A DNA stretch of 24,825 nucleotides from NCBI GenBank assembly GCA_002704755.1, contig PAHC01000006.1, positions 1-24,825 on the forward strand, in the 5' to 3' direction. The stretch is from Rhodobiaceae bacterium. Its GTDB lineage: Bacteria > Pseudomonadota > Alphaproteobacteria > Rhizobiales > TMED25. The position numbers and the translations under genes were made by a program. The notes beneath the pieces are model-generated. The model had not been told where the DNA came from. It saw only the letters and a list, made by a program, of their open reading frames with translations, and ran no database searches. Each line of letters begins with the position of its first letter. Within the stretch, counting starts at the first letter, position 1. Shown one piece after another: positions 1 to 8,201 of the stretch.

Positions 1-298
1 CATTCTTTTTTTCATATATACCCAATTTTTCATCAATAATAGGTATATCAAAAACTGGAATGAATTTAAAAAAACAGTCAGGGTCAAAATTATGAAAATT
101 TTTTATAATTTCTGTTTCGATATTTAAACCCATTTCTTTTGCTCTTCTTAATAATAGGTTATTACTACCAAAAAAAATAAAGGGCGTTACGGGCTTTGTT
201 TTTCTTGAGAGCCATGATTTAATAGTTATTTCAGCAGATATTCCTGCCGGATCTCCCATTGTTAAACCAAGTATTGATTTGTTAATTTTTGAAATCAA
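1..298 (-). CDS. pdxA: 4-hydroxythreonine-4-phosphate dehydrogenase PdxA, N-terminal part (cut by window edge)
   Basis: PdxA oxidises 4-phosphohydroxy-L-threonine with NAD in the DXP-dependent pathway to pyridoxal 5'-phosphate, in the cytosol. About 99 codons are present; the rest lies beyond base 1. The N-terminus carries the family hallmark LTMGDPAGISAEI, with a nucleotide-fold-like FIFFGS segment following, as in PdxA. The frame opens at a stop at 299-301. The best start is TTG at 298, about eight bases after an AGGA ribosome-binding site; the first ATG (259) lies inside the conserved motif and would delete the first strand. With the TTG start the gene overlaps the end of surA by 17 bases, so it is translationally linked to surA. 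The surA-pdxA pairing is standard in Proteobacteria. Identity is firm; the start is less so. Confidence 0.93.
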   Translation of the reverse strand, partial: MISKINKSILGLTMGDPAGISAEITIKSWLSRKTKPVTPFIFFGSNNLLLRRAKEMGLNIETEIIKNFHNFDPDCFFKFIPVFDIPIIDEKLGIYEKKN

Positions 299-1181
299 TT
301 ATACTATCCTGTTTTAGATTACGTAGTTCTTTTTCGCCAAAGAACTCCAACTGTTTTGCTATTAATTCGTTCTCAATTTGAAATTCTGATGGTAGTTCTT
401 TTGGTGTGCAGTTTATCATCACAATTATATCATCATCTATGTTTTGAATAGGAAGGATAAATTTATCATATTTTACTTCAAGAAATGTTGCGAATGGTTC
501 TAATACATCAGAAAGTTTGGCGTCAAACATATCTTCAAGTGTGATATTTAAGTTATCTTTATATATTGAAAGATTTTTTGCACAGCTTTCAAAATTATTA
601 ATAATATTTTCAGCTAATTCAAAACTTTTTGTAATGGATAAGGCACTGATTTTTAATTGTTGAAGATGGAAACTTTCCTTAGAAATCAGATCCTTTTTAT
701 GCGCTTTAATGTCATCTTGATTGATGTTAGCTAGTCTTCTATATTTCTGGATAATATATTGTTGCCATACTTCTGCAGCAATTCTTTGATCTATCACAGT
801 TTCAGGATTAATAAGGTTTGATTGTAATAATTTAGAATAATCTTCAAGGCTCGTTCCTTGAGAACGTAGTTGTCTATCAAGATTTGTGCGCACTGTTTCC
901 TCAGAGTAAGTTATGCCTATATCTTTTGCTGCAGAAATCTTAATTGCCTCATTAATCAACTCATCTATGGTTTGATTAGAAACCTGATTGTTATTTAAAT
1001 TTGGGTTATTTGATTGAATAAATTTCGCTCTATTTTGGAAATCTGTTTGAGTAATTGGGATTCCATTTACTAGTGCAATAATTTTTGAAATGATTTGTGC
1101 ATTAGTCTGAAATGCAGTGAAATATATTAGAAAAAAAAATATAAAACCTGCAGCTATTTTTTTGTAATATAAATAACTCAT
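282..1181 (-). CDS. surA: SurA-type periplasmic chaperone / peptidyl-prolyl isomerase, short form
   Basis: This is a SurA-like periplasmic chaperone for unfolded outer-membrane proteins. Residues about 9-28 form a hydrophobic export signal ending near TNAQ. It is followed by the SurA N-terminal domain, which starts with the typical SKIIALVNGIPITQTDF segment and is helical to about residue 170. The remaining 130 residues are where a parvulin (PPIase) domain is expected, but the similarity by eye is weak. At 299 residues the protein is much shorter than the roughly 430 of E. coli SurA, so there is room for only one PPIase-like domain. It lies 10 bases downstream of lptD and overlaps pdxA. SurA is needed for folding of LptD in E. 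coli, so the operon order makes functional sense. Isomerase activity is doubtful; chaperone function is the safer inference. Confidence 0.85.
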   Translation of the reverse strand: MSYLYYKKIAAGFIFFFLIYFTAFQTNAQIISKIIALVNGIPITQTDFQNRAKFIQSNNPNLNNNQVSNQTIDELINEAIKISAAKDIGITYSEETVRTNLDRQLRSQGTSLEDYSKLLQSNLINPETVIDQRIAAEVWQQYIIQKYRRLANINQDDIKAHKKDLISKESFHLQQLKISALSITKSFELAENIINNFESCAKNLSIYKDNLNITLEDMFDAKLSDVLEPFATFLEVKYDKFILPIQNIDDDIIVMINCTPKELPSEFQIENELIAKQLEFFGEKELRNLKQDSIIDFKN

Positions 1182-1191
1182 TGATTATAGG

Positions 1192-3351
1192 TTAATAGTT
1201 TTTATTTGTTTTTAATTCAAAATTTAAAAGCAAAGTTCTATCTTTTGAGATATCTCTATCGGCAAAAATATTTTCACGATAGGCAATGTCAAATGCCAAA
1301 CACTCATCATCAAATCTTAAGCCTATTTGGCTCTTTAGGAATTGATCCGTTTCAATATTAAATGTACCAGATGAAATAACAGACCAATCATTTGTTAAAT
1401 TAAATTCCGCAAGTCCAGAAATTTCGTTAAGTCCAACATGGTTTTGTGGATCAGAAATGTTAGAATTTAACCAATTCGCATCAGCAGTAATTTTTGTATA
1501 ATTTAGACCTAAACTATATTTTTTTGGTTTTTTAATTTGAAAATTTAATTCATTTACATCAAACTCATTATCTTTTTCATTATATCTTGTTTTGTAGTCA
1601 AAAAATAAAGATTTATTATATTTATAACTTATTGCACCAACAATGTCTGAGTTATAGCCATTCGTGCCTGACCACTTCTTATCGAAATAGTTACTGTAGT
1701 CATCTAAGCGTAAAGATTTACCAACACTCATCTCAAAATTACCACCAAAAAGGTCATCAAGGAAATAATCTAATCCAATCATAATTTTTGAACCACTATC
1801 TACCCTGTCAAAACCTAGTGATCTATTATTTTCAAATAAATTTATTGTATTAAAGTTAAAGGTTTTTGAGTCTTCATTTATTAAATCTTGACTCGTTTTT
1901 TCGTCATTTATGAACCCAAGCGCAATCTTTGGTTCGATGATTTGTTTGCCGTAGGATGTTTTATTGAAAAATGGCCAAGCAAATGTTGTTGATACATCTG
2001 AGGAAAATCTATTTAGTTTGGTGTTTTGATTATCTGATTCATCGTAACTATTTATCCAATCATTACGCAAGGATAGATTCGGGTTTATGACAACCCCATT
2101 ATTTGTAACGTATCTATTCTTCCAGTTTATTTCATTAGTAATCCTTAGCTGTTCATCCTCTTGCTCTCGCTTTGTGTTAACTATGTTTGCGCTAATGGTG
2201 ATATTGTCTATGTATGGCAAATCTAAAGTACGTATATAGTCAAATCTTGGAAGTAAGCTTGCTTGCGGTGTCTCAACCTCATTTAAAAGATTTTTATAGT
2301 TGATTGCAGCCAAACTTGCATAATTTTTATTGTGTACCCCCTCTATATAGATATTTGAATTATATTTTGTTCGAGGGTCTAACCCATACTTTCTCATGTA
2401 GGTTTCATCACTTGCAAAAGTTGCATTCCAACCCCATTCGAACTTATCATTAATTACCATGGTAGCGTCTGTTTTTAAACTAGCCCTTAATTTTTCATTT
2501 CCAGGTGCTACGCTTGATGGATTTGCTTGGTAAATAAATGTTGGATTAACCCTGATATCGCTGTTATCTCTCATTTTTTTTCTGTATTCAATATCAAAAA
2601 GTGGACCTTGTCTTGAAGTTGTAAACGGAGAAAATGTAATATCACTAGATTCATCTATAACATATAAATAAGGAGTCTTTATTCCATGCCCATAAAAGTT
2701 CGAGTAGTTATATGAAGGTAGCAAAAAGCCGGATTGTCTTTTTACACTGAAATCTGGATAGCTAAAATTTGGTATACCAAATATAGTTTTATCAAATAAT
2801 TTGAATTTTATATTTTTAAAAACCAACTTTTTATTGCTTTGATCGTGGACAACTTCATCAGCTACAAATTCCCATGTGTATGGGCAGTTTGGATCTTTAA
2901 TGCATTTTTCACAAAATGTATAATTTGCGTTTCTGAAAATATTTTCATTGGCATTGATTTCTCCTGATTCCGCACGTATTTTACTTCCATCTTGAAGTAT
3001 CATATTTGCTCCCTCTATGAAACCTTCTTTCAACTCGTTGGATAAAATTATTTTACTTGCCTCAAGCCGAATATTATTTTTTTCCGACATTGTAATATTG
3101 CCGATAGCAACCACTTGATCAATGTTCTGGTTGTATGAGATTTCATCTGCTTCAATAGTGTAGTTTTTGTAAAATAATTTTGCATTGCCAAGAGCAGATA
3201 TAGTTGTGCCATTTTCACCATAAGTGAGATTATCTGCCTCAAGATAAATAGATGGATAGGCATTGTCGCTTTGATTTGCAATCGAATTTCCAGCCCAAAT
3301 ACATATTAGGAATAACAAACAAATTTGCAGGAATTTAATTTTCTTATTCAT
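1192..3351 (-). CDS. lptD: LPS-assembly protein LptD (OstA/Imp)
   Basis: LptD is the outer-membrane beta-barrel that, with the lipoprotein LptE, inserts lipopolysaccharide into the outer leaflet. The 719-residue protein has a signal peptide (about 1-26). Next comes an OstA/LptA-like beta-jellyroll of repeated strands (about 35-140, with phrases such as YLEADNLTYGENG and EADEISYNQN) that joins the Lpt bridge. A long C-terminal barrel rich in alternating aromatic strands follows and ends in an aromatic residue (NKNY). Cysteines are C147, C150 and C156 (an FCEKC...NC cluster) and C684 near the C-terminus (DDEC), a layout allowing a disulfide between the N-domain and barrel. It sits nine-ten bases from both lptG and surA, forming a continuous operon. 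Length is normal for the family. No LptE is in the window. Confidence 0.95.
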   Translation of the reverse strand: MNKKIKFLQICLLFLICIWAGNSIANQSDNAYPSIYLEADNLTYGENGTTISALGNAKLFYKNYTIEADEISYNQNIDQVVAIGNITMSEKNNIRLEASKIILSNELKEGFIEGANMILQDGSKIRAESGEINANENIFRNANYTFCEKCIKDPNCPYTWEFVADEVVHDQSNKKLVFKNIKFKLFDKTIFGIPNFSYPDFSVKRQSGFLLPSYNYSNFYGHGIKTPYLYVIDESSDITFSPFTTSRQGPLFDIEYRKKMRDNSDIRVNPTFIYQANPSSVAPGNEKLRASLKTDATMVINDKFEWGWNATFASDETYMRKYGLDPRTKYNSNIYIEGVHNKNYASLAAINYKNLLNEVETPQASLLPRFDYIRTLDLPYIDNITISANIVNTKREQEDEQLRITNEINWKNRYVTNNGVVINPNLSLRNDWINSYDESDNQNTKLNRFSSDVSTTFAWPFFNKTSYGKQIIEPKIALGFINDEKTSQDLINEDSKTFNFNTINLFENNRSLGFDRVDSGSKIMIGLDYFLDDLFGGNFEMSVGKSLRLDDYSNYFDKKWSGTNGYNSDIVGAISYKYNKSLFFDYKTRYNEKDNEFDVNELNFQIKKPKKYSLGLNYTKITADANWLNSNISDPQNHVGLNEISGLAEFNLTNDWSVISSGTFNIETDQFLKSQIGLRFDDECLAFDIAYRENIFADRDISKDRTLLLNFELKTNKNY

Positions 3352-3359
3352 AAGTAAAA

Positions 3360-4445
3360 TTAACCATCTTCACGTAAAATTAATATTTTAGTTGCAATCA
3401 AATAAATTAATATAATATGCCACCAAGCTCCTAATATTGGGTTAAATATTTCACTTTCTGATAAAATAAAAGATATGTCATTTGCAACAAATATCAACAT
3501 ACCTGATATTATGCCTAATATTAGCATAATCAATGAGTGCTGAATACGAAATTGTTTTGTCATAAAGCATGCTGAAACCAATGCTAACCCTCCCATTAGG
3601 ATTGGCAAGGATATGTAAAAGTTTAAATTTGTCAGGTGTTTGGCATAACTAATATTATTTTTTTTTAATTTTGTGATTGTATCTTTGATTGTCCATATTG
3701 ATTGTTCAGAGTTTTTAAGTATTGCTTCTTGGAGAAAGATCTCATCCGAAAATGTATTAACTATAGTTTTACCAATAAATTTTGAGATGTTGTCTTGATC
3801 GGTTAACCATGTTTTATCAAGGCGCCATTCACCATCATCTAGATATGCACTTGTACTATCATATCTTGAAACAAGATCCATTTCCTGATTAAATTGCAAA
3901 ATAGTAACACCAACCAGACTCAGGTCATTAACATCAATTTGTTCAGCATTTATGATAAGTTCACCTACATTATTTTTTTGTGAGGTCCAAAACTCATTAT
4001 CTATATTTTGGTTAACAGGGGTATTACCACCTTTGATATTTTTTTCTAGTTGAGTGAAGTTGTATTTCATTTGAATGCTAATTGGACTTAAAATTGTAAC
4101 TATTATTAATCCAAATAAAATTGCACAAAGTGTAATGGGTAATATTATTTGCCAGATAGATATTCCAACTGCATTTGAAATTACAATTTCGCTACTCTTT
4201 GAAAGTTTAAATAAAAAAGTCAAGGTCCCTATAACTATGATTATTGGAGAGATGTCTTCGAATGTAGATGGAAGTTTATAAGTGGATAATTTTATGAGTT
4301 CATAAAAGGCAAAGTTGCTAATATCATCAAATCTTTTTGAGATCTCAACTAAATCAATTAAGAAAATAAGAATAGCAGAAACAATTGAAATTTGTATTAT
4401 GGCAATTAGGTATGTTTTTATAAAGTATCTATTTAATAATCTCAT
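3360..4445 (-). CDS. lptG: LPS export ABC transporter permease LptG
   Basis: LptG is one of two inner-membrane permeases of the LptB2FGC transporter that extracts lipopolysaccharide and pushes it along the periplasmic bridge. The 361-residue sequence has the YjgP/YjgQ architecture: three N-terminal membrane helices (about 10-32, 62-80 and 98-122), a periplasmic jellyroll-type domain (about 125-265) and three C-terminal helices (about 270-290, 298-318 and 330-352). The IDLVEISKRFDD stretch after helix 1 is LptG-like rather than LptF-like, and it is the second of the two permease genes, as usual. Its start lies 17 bases inside the end of lptF, so the two subunits are probably made by coupled translation. 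The ATPase LptB is not encoded here. Confidence 0.94.
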   Translation of the reverse strand: MRLLNRYFIKTYLIAIIQISIVSAILIFLIDLVEISKRFDDISNFAFYELIKLSTYKLPSTFEDISPIIIVIGTLTFLFKLSKSSEIVISNAVGISIWQIILPITLCAILFGLIIVTILSPISIQMKYNFTQLEKNIKGGNTPVNQNIDNEFWTSQKNNVGELIINAEQIDVNDLSLVGVTILQFNQEMDLVSRYDSTSAYLDDGEWRLDKTWLTDQDNISKFIGKTIVNTFSDEIFLQEAILKNSEQSIWTIKDTITKLKKNNISYAKHLTNLNFYISLPILMGGLALVSACFMTKQFRIQHSLIMLILGIISGMLIFVANDISFILSESEIFNPILGAWWHIILIYLIATKILILREDG

Positions 4446-5544
4446 TAATTTGTCGTAACTCTTTTAAGTTATATAGTATCAAATAAATTAAATAAACTGA
4501 TATAACTGAAATTGGTATAATATAATGCATAAAGTATAGATTATATGCTTTTATCTCATTCGATAGAATAGTGCCTGATAATTTTAGTAAAAAAGCAATT
4601 AAACCGACGTACAGGAAGTACCTGAAATTTATGGTTCTGAAATTACTGTTTCTTTGCATGTAAAATAATGAGATGAAGATAAAGGTAAGTGCATATAGTG
4701 GTGAGGCAATTCTTGAATGCGTTTCATTCATAATTTGGGTTGGCGACGCATAAAAATTTATTTCATTGCTAACAGCCTCAATTAATTCACTTAATGATTT
4801 TTCACTTAATTTAGAATATTTATTTTCTGCGAAATCAAAGATATTTGATAGGTTCATTTTATAGTTTTCAAATGAAATCCTATTTATACTATTATCGTAT
4901 TTATTTTCAGAAAATATAATTCCATCCGACATCTCGAGAATAATCTGTTCTTGTATATTTATTAGACGGGCTTCCTTTGAGGTATAAGTAACTGTAATTT
5001 CATCAGAATTATTATCTTTTATCATTATACCAATAAAGTTACCTGAATCGTTTTTTTCGGATACATAAATTGTATAATCATTATTTGGGGTGCTAAACTG
5101 GTTTTTTTTAAAGGAGCTACTTATAATATCCGATCTAATCTCGTTGATGTTATCCCTAAAATGACTCATTGACCATGGGGCTAAATATAGTGAAAGAGAA
5201 TAGTGTAAGATTGTAACTAGAAGTGTAATAGATACATATGGGGAAACCTTTTGAAGAAGACTTATACCTGAAGTGTCTAAAATAACATTTTCAGAGTCTT
5301 TTGTCATTTTATCTATGGATATAACTGAAGCAATGAGTAGGGATGCTGGTATTAACATAGATATGACCCATGGGTACATTAAGATTGTTAGTTTGAAAAA
5401 ATCTATCAGCGTTCTCTCCTTATCAATAAAGAGGTCAACATAACCAATTGCTTGGGTTATCCATGCAAGAGTTGACATTATTAATAAAACAATGAAAAAT
5501 GCTTTTATGAAGTTATAAGATATGTACCTATAAATTATACTCAT
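4429..5544 (-). CDS. lptF: LPS export ABC transporter permease LptF
   Basis: LptF is the partner permease of LptG in the lipopolysaccharide exporter. The 371-residue protein shows three N-terminal membrane helices (about 14-35, 50-76 and 99-122), a periplasmic beta-rich domain (about 125-270) and three C-terminal helices (about 283-300, 310-330 and 337-361). The first helix region, with TQAIGYVDLFID, and the LIPASLLIA segment in helix 2 are typical of LptF. It is the first gene of the minus-strand operon lptF-lptG-lptD-surA-pdxA and is divergent from pepA, a frequent arrangement in Proteobacteria. The 95-base gap to pepA must contain both promoters. The start codon is ATG, and I see no strong ribosome-binding site just before it. 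Confidence 0.94.
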   Translation of the reverse strand: MSIIYRYISYNFIKAFFIVLLIMSTLAWITQAIGYVDLFIDKERTLIDFFKLTILMYPWVISMLIPASLLIASVISIDKMTKDSENVILDTSGISLLQKVSPYVSITLLVTILHYSLSLYLAPWSMSHFRDNINEIRSDIISSSFKKNQFSTPNNDYTIYVSEKNDSGNFIGIMIKDNNSDEITVTYTSKEARLINIQEQIILEMSDGIIFSENKYDNSINRISFENYKMNLSNIFDFAENKYSKLSEKSLSELIEAVSNEINFYASPTQIMNETHSRIASPLYALTFIFISLFYMQRNSNFRTINFRYFLYVGLIAFLLKLSGTILSNEIKAYNLYFMHYIIPISVISVYLIYLILYNLKELRQINEIIK

Positions 5545-5564
5545 TTGTATTATCGATAATTTCT

Positions 5565-5594
5565 AAAATAAAACATGCTTTTTAAATATAACAA
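5565..5594 (-). promoter_or_regulatory. Candidate promoter of the lptF operon
   Basis: Read on the minus strand, TTGTTA (5589-5594) and TATTTT (5565-5570) are separated by 18 bases and lie just upstream of the lptF start at 5544. Each hexamer matches the sigma-70 consensus at four of six positions. In DNA this AT-rich such matches are common, so this is only a candidate; a TATAAT lies further upstream on the same strand. Confidence 0.3.
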
Positions 5595-5639
5595 TATTTA
5601 CCAATATTATACAGAATAAATAGAAGAAGGAGTCAGAGG

Positions 5640-7118
5640 TTGAAAGTTTCATTTATAGATTTTGGCGCTGAAAATAGTGGTACTATTTTCTTGTTTTATA
5701 GCGAACAAGAAGGACTCTTATTAGATCAAAAATCTAAAAATGATATTGCAATACAAAAAATTTTCGAAAAGCATATAAAGTTATCTGGTTCTTCAAAATA
5801 CAAACCTCAAGCACTTGATACATTCACATCAAGTAATAATGATTATGATAGGATTATTTTCTTTAAAATCAGAGACTTATTAAAAAAAGATGAAAATGGC
5901 TGGATTAATATTGGCGGTCAAGTTCTTCAATATTTACAAAACAACCGAATCACCGAGGTTTCTATCAGGCTTGAAACAACAATAAAAAACATTGAACTTA
6001 TGACTTTGCCGGCAAGGATTGCATTCGGAATGGGATTAAAGAGCTATTCATTTGATAAATACAAAACATCCAAAGCAATAAAAGGAGTAAATCATGTCAA
6101 ATTTATAACTCATCATTATGTAACGACACAAAATATTTATAAAGAATATAATTCAACATTAAATAGCGTTAATTTGGCACGAGATTTGGTTAATGAGCCA
6201 TCTAATATATTAACGCCATTTGAGTTTGTTAGTAGAATAAAAAATCTATCAACACCTAATTTAAAAATAAAAATTCTTGACCAAAAAAAAATGAGCCAGC
6301 TTGCTATGGAAGCTTTGCTGGCTGTTTCCCATGGTAGTCGACTTGATCCATATGTAGCAATTATGGAATACTTACCGATTAAAGATCAAAAGCCTCTCTT
6401 GTTATTAGGAAAAGGTGTGACATTCGACTCTGGAGGAATTTCTATAAAACCATCAGGTGGTATGGATGAAATGAAAGGTGATATGGCAGGAGCAGCTACT
6501 GTGGTGGGGCTAATGAAAGCTTTAGAGGAAAAAAAACCGAATTTGAATGTCATAGGAATAGTTGGCCTTGTTGAGAATATGACTGACGGTAATGCAATGC
6601 GTCCAGGTGATATCATTAAATCGATGTCAGGTAAAACAATTGAGGTACTTAATACAGATGCTGAGGGTAGACTTGTGCTTGCTGATCTTGCAACTTATTC
6701 ATTAAAAAATTATCAGCCAAGGGCAATTATAGATTTAGCCACATTAACTGGGGCGATTTTAGTGGCACTGGGACAAGAAATGGCAGGGCTTTTTGCGAAT
6801 GATGATAATTTGGCAGAACAATTATTGAAATCAGGAAAAGAAACCGGAGAACATTTGTGGCGAATGCCTATAGGGGAAAAATATATGGAAATGATCAAAT
6901 CAAAAGTTGCAGATATAAGGAATGTTGGTGGTAGGTACGCAGGTGCAATTACTGCTGCTGAATTCATACATGCTTTTGTTGAAGATGTTCCTTGGGCTCA
7001 TATTGATATTGCTGGCACATCAATCACAAGTCCGAAAACTGATACTAATAATAGCTGGGCATCTGGTTTTGGAGTACGCTTATTATGTAACTACATAGAC
7101 GATTTATCTAAAAATTAG
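5640..7118 (+). CDS. pepA: Cytosol leucyl aminopeptidase PepA (peptidase family M17)
   Basis: PepA is a hexameric two-metal aminopeptidase that removes N-terminal residues in the cytosol; in some bacteria it also binds DNA. The 492-residue protein has the variable N-terminal domain (about 1-165) and the M17 catalytic domain. The metal site and catalytic residues are intact: K258 and D263 in GKGVTFDSGG, and the signature NTDAEGR at 338-344 giving D340, E342 and R344. The DEMKGDMAGAATV helix is also present. Translation starts at TTG (5640), supported by a strong AAGGAG at 5627-5632, seven bases upstream. It is divergent from lptF and upstream of ndk. In many Proteobacteria a DNA polymerase III chi gene (holC) follows pepA; it is absent from this spot. 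Length is normal. Confidence 0.96.
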   Translation: MKVSFIDFGAENSGTIFLFYSEQEGLLLDQKSKNDIAIQKIFEKHIKLSGSSKYKPQALDTFTSSNNDYDRIIFFKIRDLLKKDENGWINIGGQVLQYLQNNRITEVSIRLETTIKNIELMTLPARIAFGMGLKSYSFDKYKTSKAIKGVNHVKFITHHYVTTQNIYKEYNSTLNSVNLARDLVNEPSNILTPFEFVSRIKNLSTPNLKIKILDQKKMSQLAMEALLAVSHGSRLDPYVAIMEYLPIKDQKPLLLLGKGVTFDSGGISIKPSGGMDEMKGDMAGAATVVGLMKALEEKKPNLNVIGIVGLVENMTDGNAMRPGDIIKSMSGKTIEVLNTDAEGRLVLADLATYSLKNYQPRAIIDLATLTGAILVALGQEMAGLFANDDNLAEQLLKSGKETGEHLWRMPIGEKYMEMIKSKVADIRNVGGRYAGAITAAEFIHAFVEDVPWAHIDIAGTSITSPKTDTNNSWASGFGVRLLCNYIDDLSKN

Positions 7119-7129
7119 TTTTTTAATAA

Positions 7130-7158
7130 TTGATAATTTTGTCATTTAAGTATATTTA
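7130..7158 (+). promoter_or_regulatory. Candidate promoter for ndk
   Basis: The 78-base gap between pepA and ndk contains TTGATA (7130-7135), then TATATT (7151-7156, spacer 15) or TATTTA (7153-7158, spacer 17). Either would start transcription about 30-35 bases before the ndk ATG. This fits ndk having its own promoter, but the region is so AT-rich that chance matches are likely. I see no convincing terminator for pepA. Confidence 0.3.
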
Positions 7159-7196
7159 GTCACTATTAATTAAAAATATTTTGTAGGCTAAATATC

Positions 7197-7619
7197 ATGA
7201 CACAAGAAAGAACACTCTCAATAATCAAACCAGATGCAACAAGAAGAAATCTAATTGGGAAAATTATCACTAAATTAGAAGATGGTGGTTTAAAAGTTGT
7301 TGCTCAAAAGAAAATTCAATTAACTCAAGAAATGGCAAAAGAATTTTATGAAGTACACAAGGATAGGCCATTTTATAATGATCTTGTCAATTTTATGATA
7401 TCAGGGCCCGTCGTAGTACAGGTTCTTGAAGGTGAAAATGCTGTTTTGAAAAATAGAGAAATAATGGGGGCTACAAATCCCGATGAAGCAAAGCCTGGAA
7501 CAATAAGAAAAGAGTTTGCTGAAAGTTTAGAAGCTAATTCTGTTCATGGATCTGATAGCATTGACAATGCTAAAATTGAAGTATCTTTCTTTTTTGATGA
7601 TGAAGAAATTGTTGGTTAA
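7197..7619 (+). CDS. ndk: Nucleoside diphosphate kinase
   Basis: Ndk transfers the gamma-phosphate of ATP to other (deoxy)nucleoside diphosphates through a phosphohistidine, balancing NTP and dNTP pools. The 140-residue protein is full length. It begins with ERTLSIIKPDATRRN, the usual N-terminal strand and helix, and contains the catalytic histidine H117 in SVHGSDS followed by the conserved EVSFFF end. The start is ATG with only a weak TAGG upstream. It lies 78 bases after pepA and converges on purN with only six bases between the stop codons. Its substrates link it functionally to nrdJ further along the window. Confidence 0.97.
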   Translation: MTQERTLSIIKPDATRRNLIGKIITKLEDGGLKVVAQKKIQLTQEMAKEFYEVHKDRPFYNDLVNFMISGPVVVQVLEGENAVLKNREIMGATNPDEAKPGTIRKEFAESLEANSVHGSDSIDNAKIEVSFFFDDEEIVG

Positions 7620-7625
7620 TAAATA

Positions 7626-8201
7626 TTAATTCACTCTAAGAATAAATCTCTTTAAAGTGAGAGGGTATATAATGTGTTCCATTACTAATACCCTCTTTGC
7701 TAAATTCTCCACTGTATCTTCTGGTTTAACTGGAACAGTTGCTTGCATTAAAATTGGTCCAGAATCCAACTCTGGTTCTACTATATGCGTTGTGCACCCT
7801 GATCTTTTTTGATGATCGTGTAGCACTCTTTTATGAGTATTGAGTCCTTTGTAATCCGGCAGCAGTGACGGGTGAATATTTATAATTTTGTTTTTCCAAA
7901 TTTCAACAAATTGTTTTGTGAAAATTTTCATATAACCCGCAGCACAAACTATATCTATATTTTCTTCTTTGAGGAGAAGCGATAAAGCTTTGTCATAATC
8001 TTCATTATTGTCAAATATTTTTCTATCTATAAATCTTGTTCTAACACCATATTTCTTAGCAATCAACAAACCACCTGCGGAGGAATTATTCGATATTACC
8101 AGTTCTATTGTGGCTGGAAATTTATCATTAAGGCTAGCTTCAATTAGTGCCCTCATGTTGGATCCACTTCCAGATATAAGGATGGCAATTTTTTTGTTCA
8201 T
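7626..8201 (-). CDS. purN: Phosphoribosylglycinamide formyltransferase (10-formyl-THF dependent)
   Basis: PurN catalyses the third step of purine synthesis, transferring a formyl group from 10-formyltetrahydrofolate to GAR. The 191-residue protein has the nucleotide-binding start ILISGSGSNMRALI, and the catalytic triad is visible: N108 and H110 in NIHPSLLP and D146 in LDSGPI. The folate-loop segment following the triad is conserved. Its ATG overlaps the purM stop by one base (TAATG), so it is co-transcribed and probably translationally coupled with purM, the usual arrangement. It converges on ndk. The C-terminal tail is short but within the family range. Confidence 0.97.
   Translation of the reverse strand: MNKKIAILISGSGSNMRALIEASLNDKFPATIELVISNNSSAGGLLIAKKYGVRTRFIDRKIFDNNEDYDKALSLLLKEENIDIVCAAGYMKIFTKQFVEIWKNKIINIHPSLLPDYKGLNTHKRVLHDHQKRSGCTTHIVEPELDSGPILMQATVPVKPEDTVENLAKRVLVMEHIIYPLTLKRFILRVN

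Noticed and set aside
7631..7660. Hairpin TCACT...AGTGA near the ndk/purN junction as a terminator
   Set aside because: The stem is five bases with a 20-base loop, no T-run follows, and it lies inside the purN coding end.
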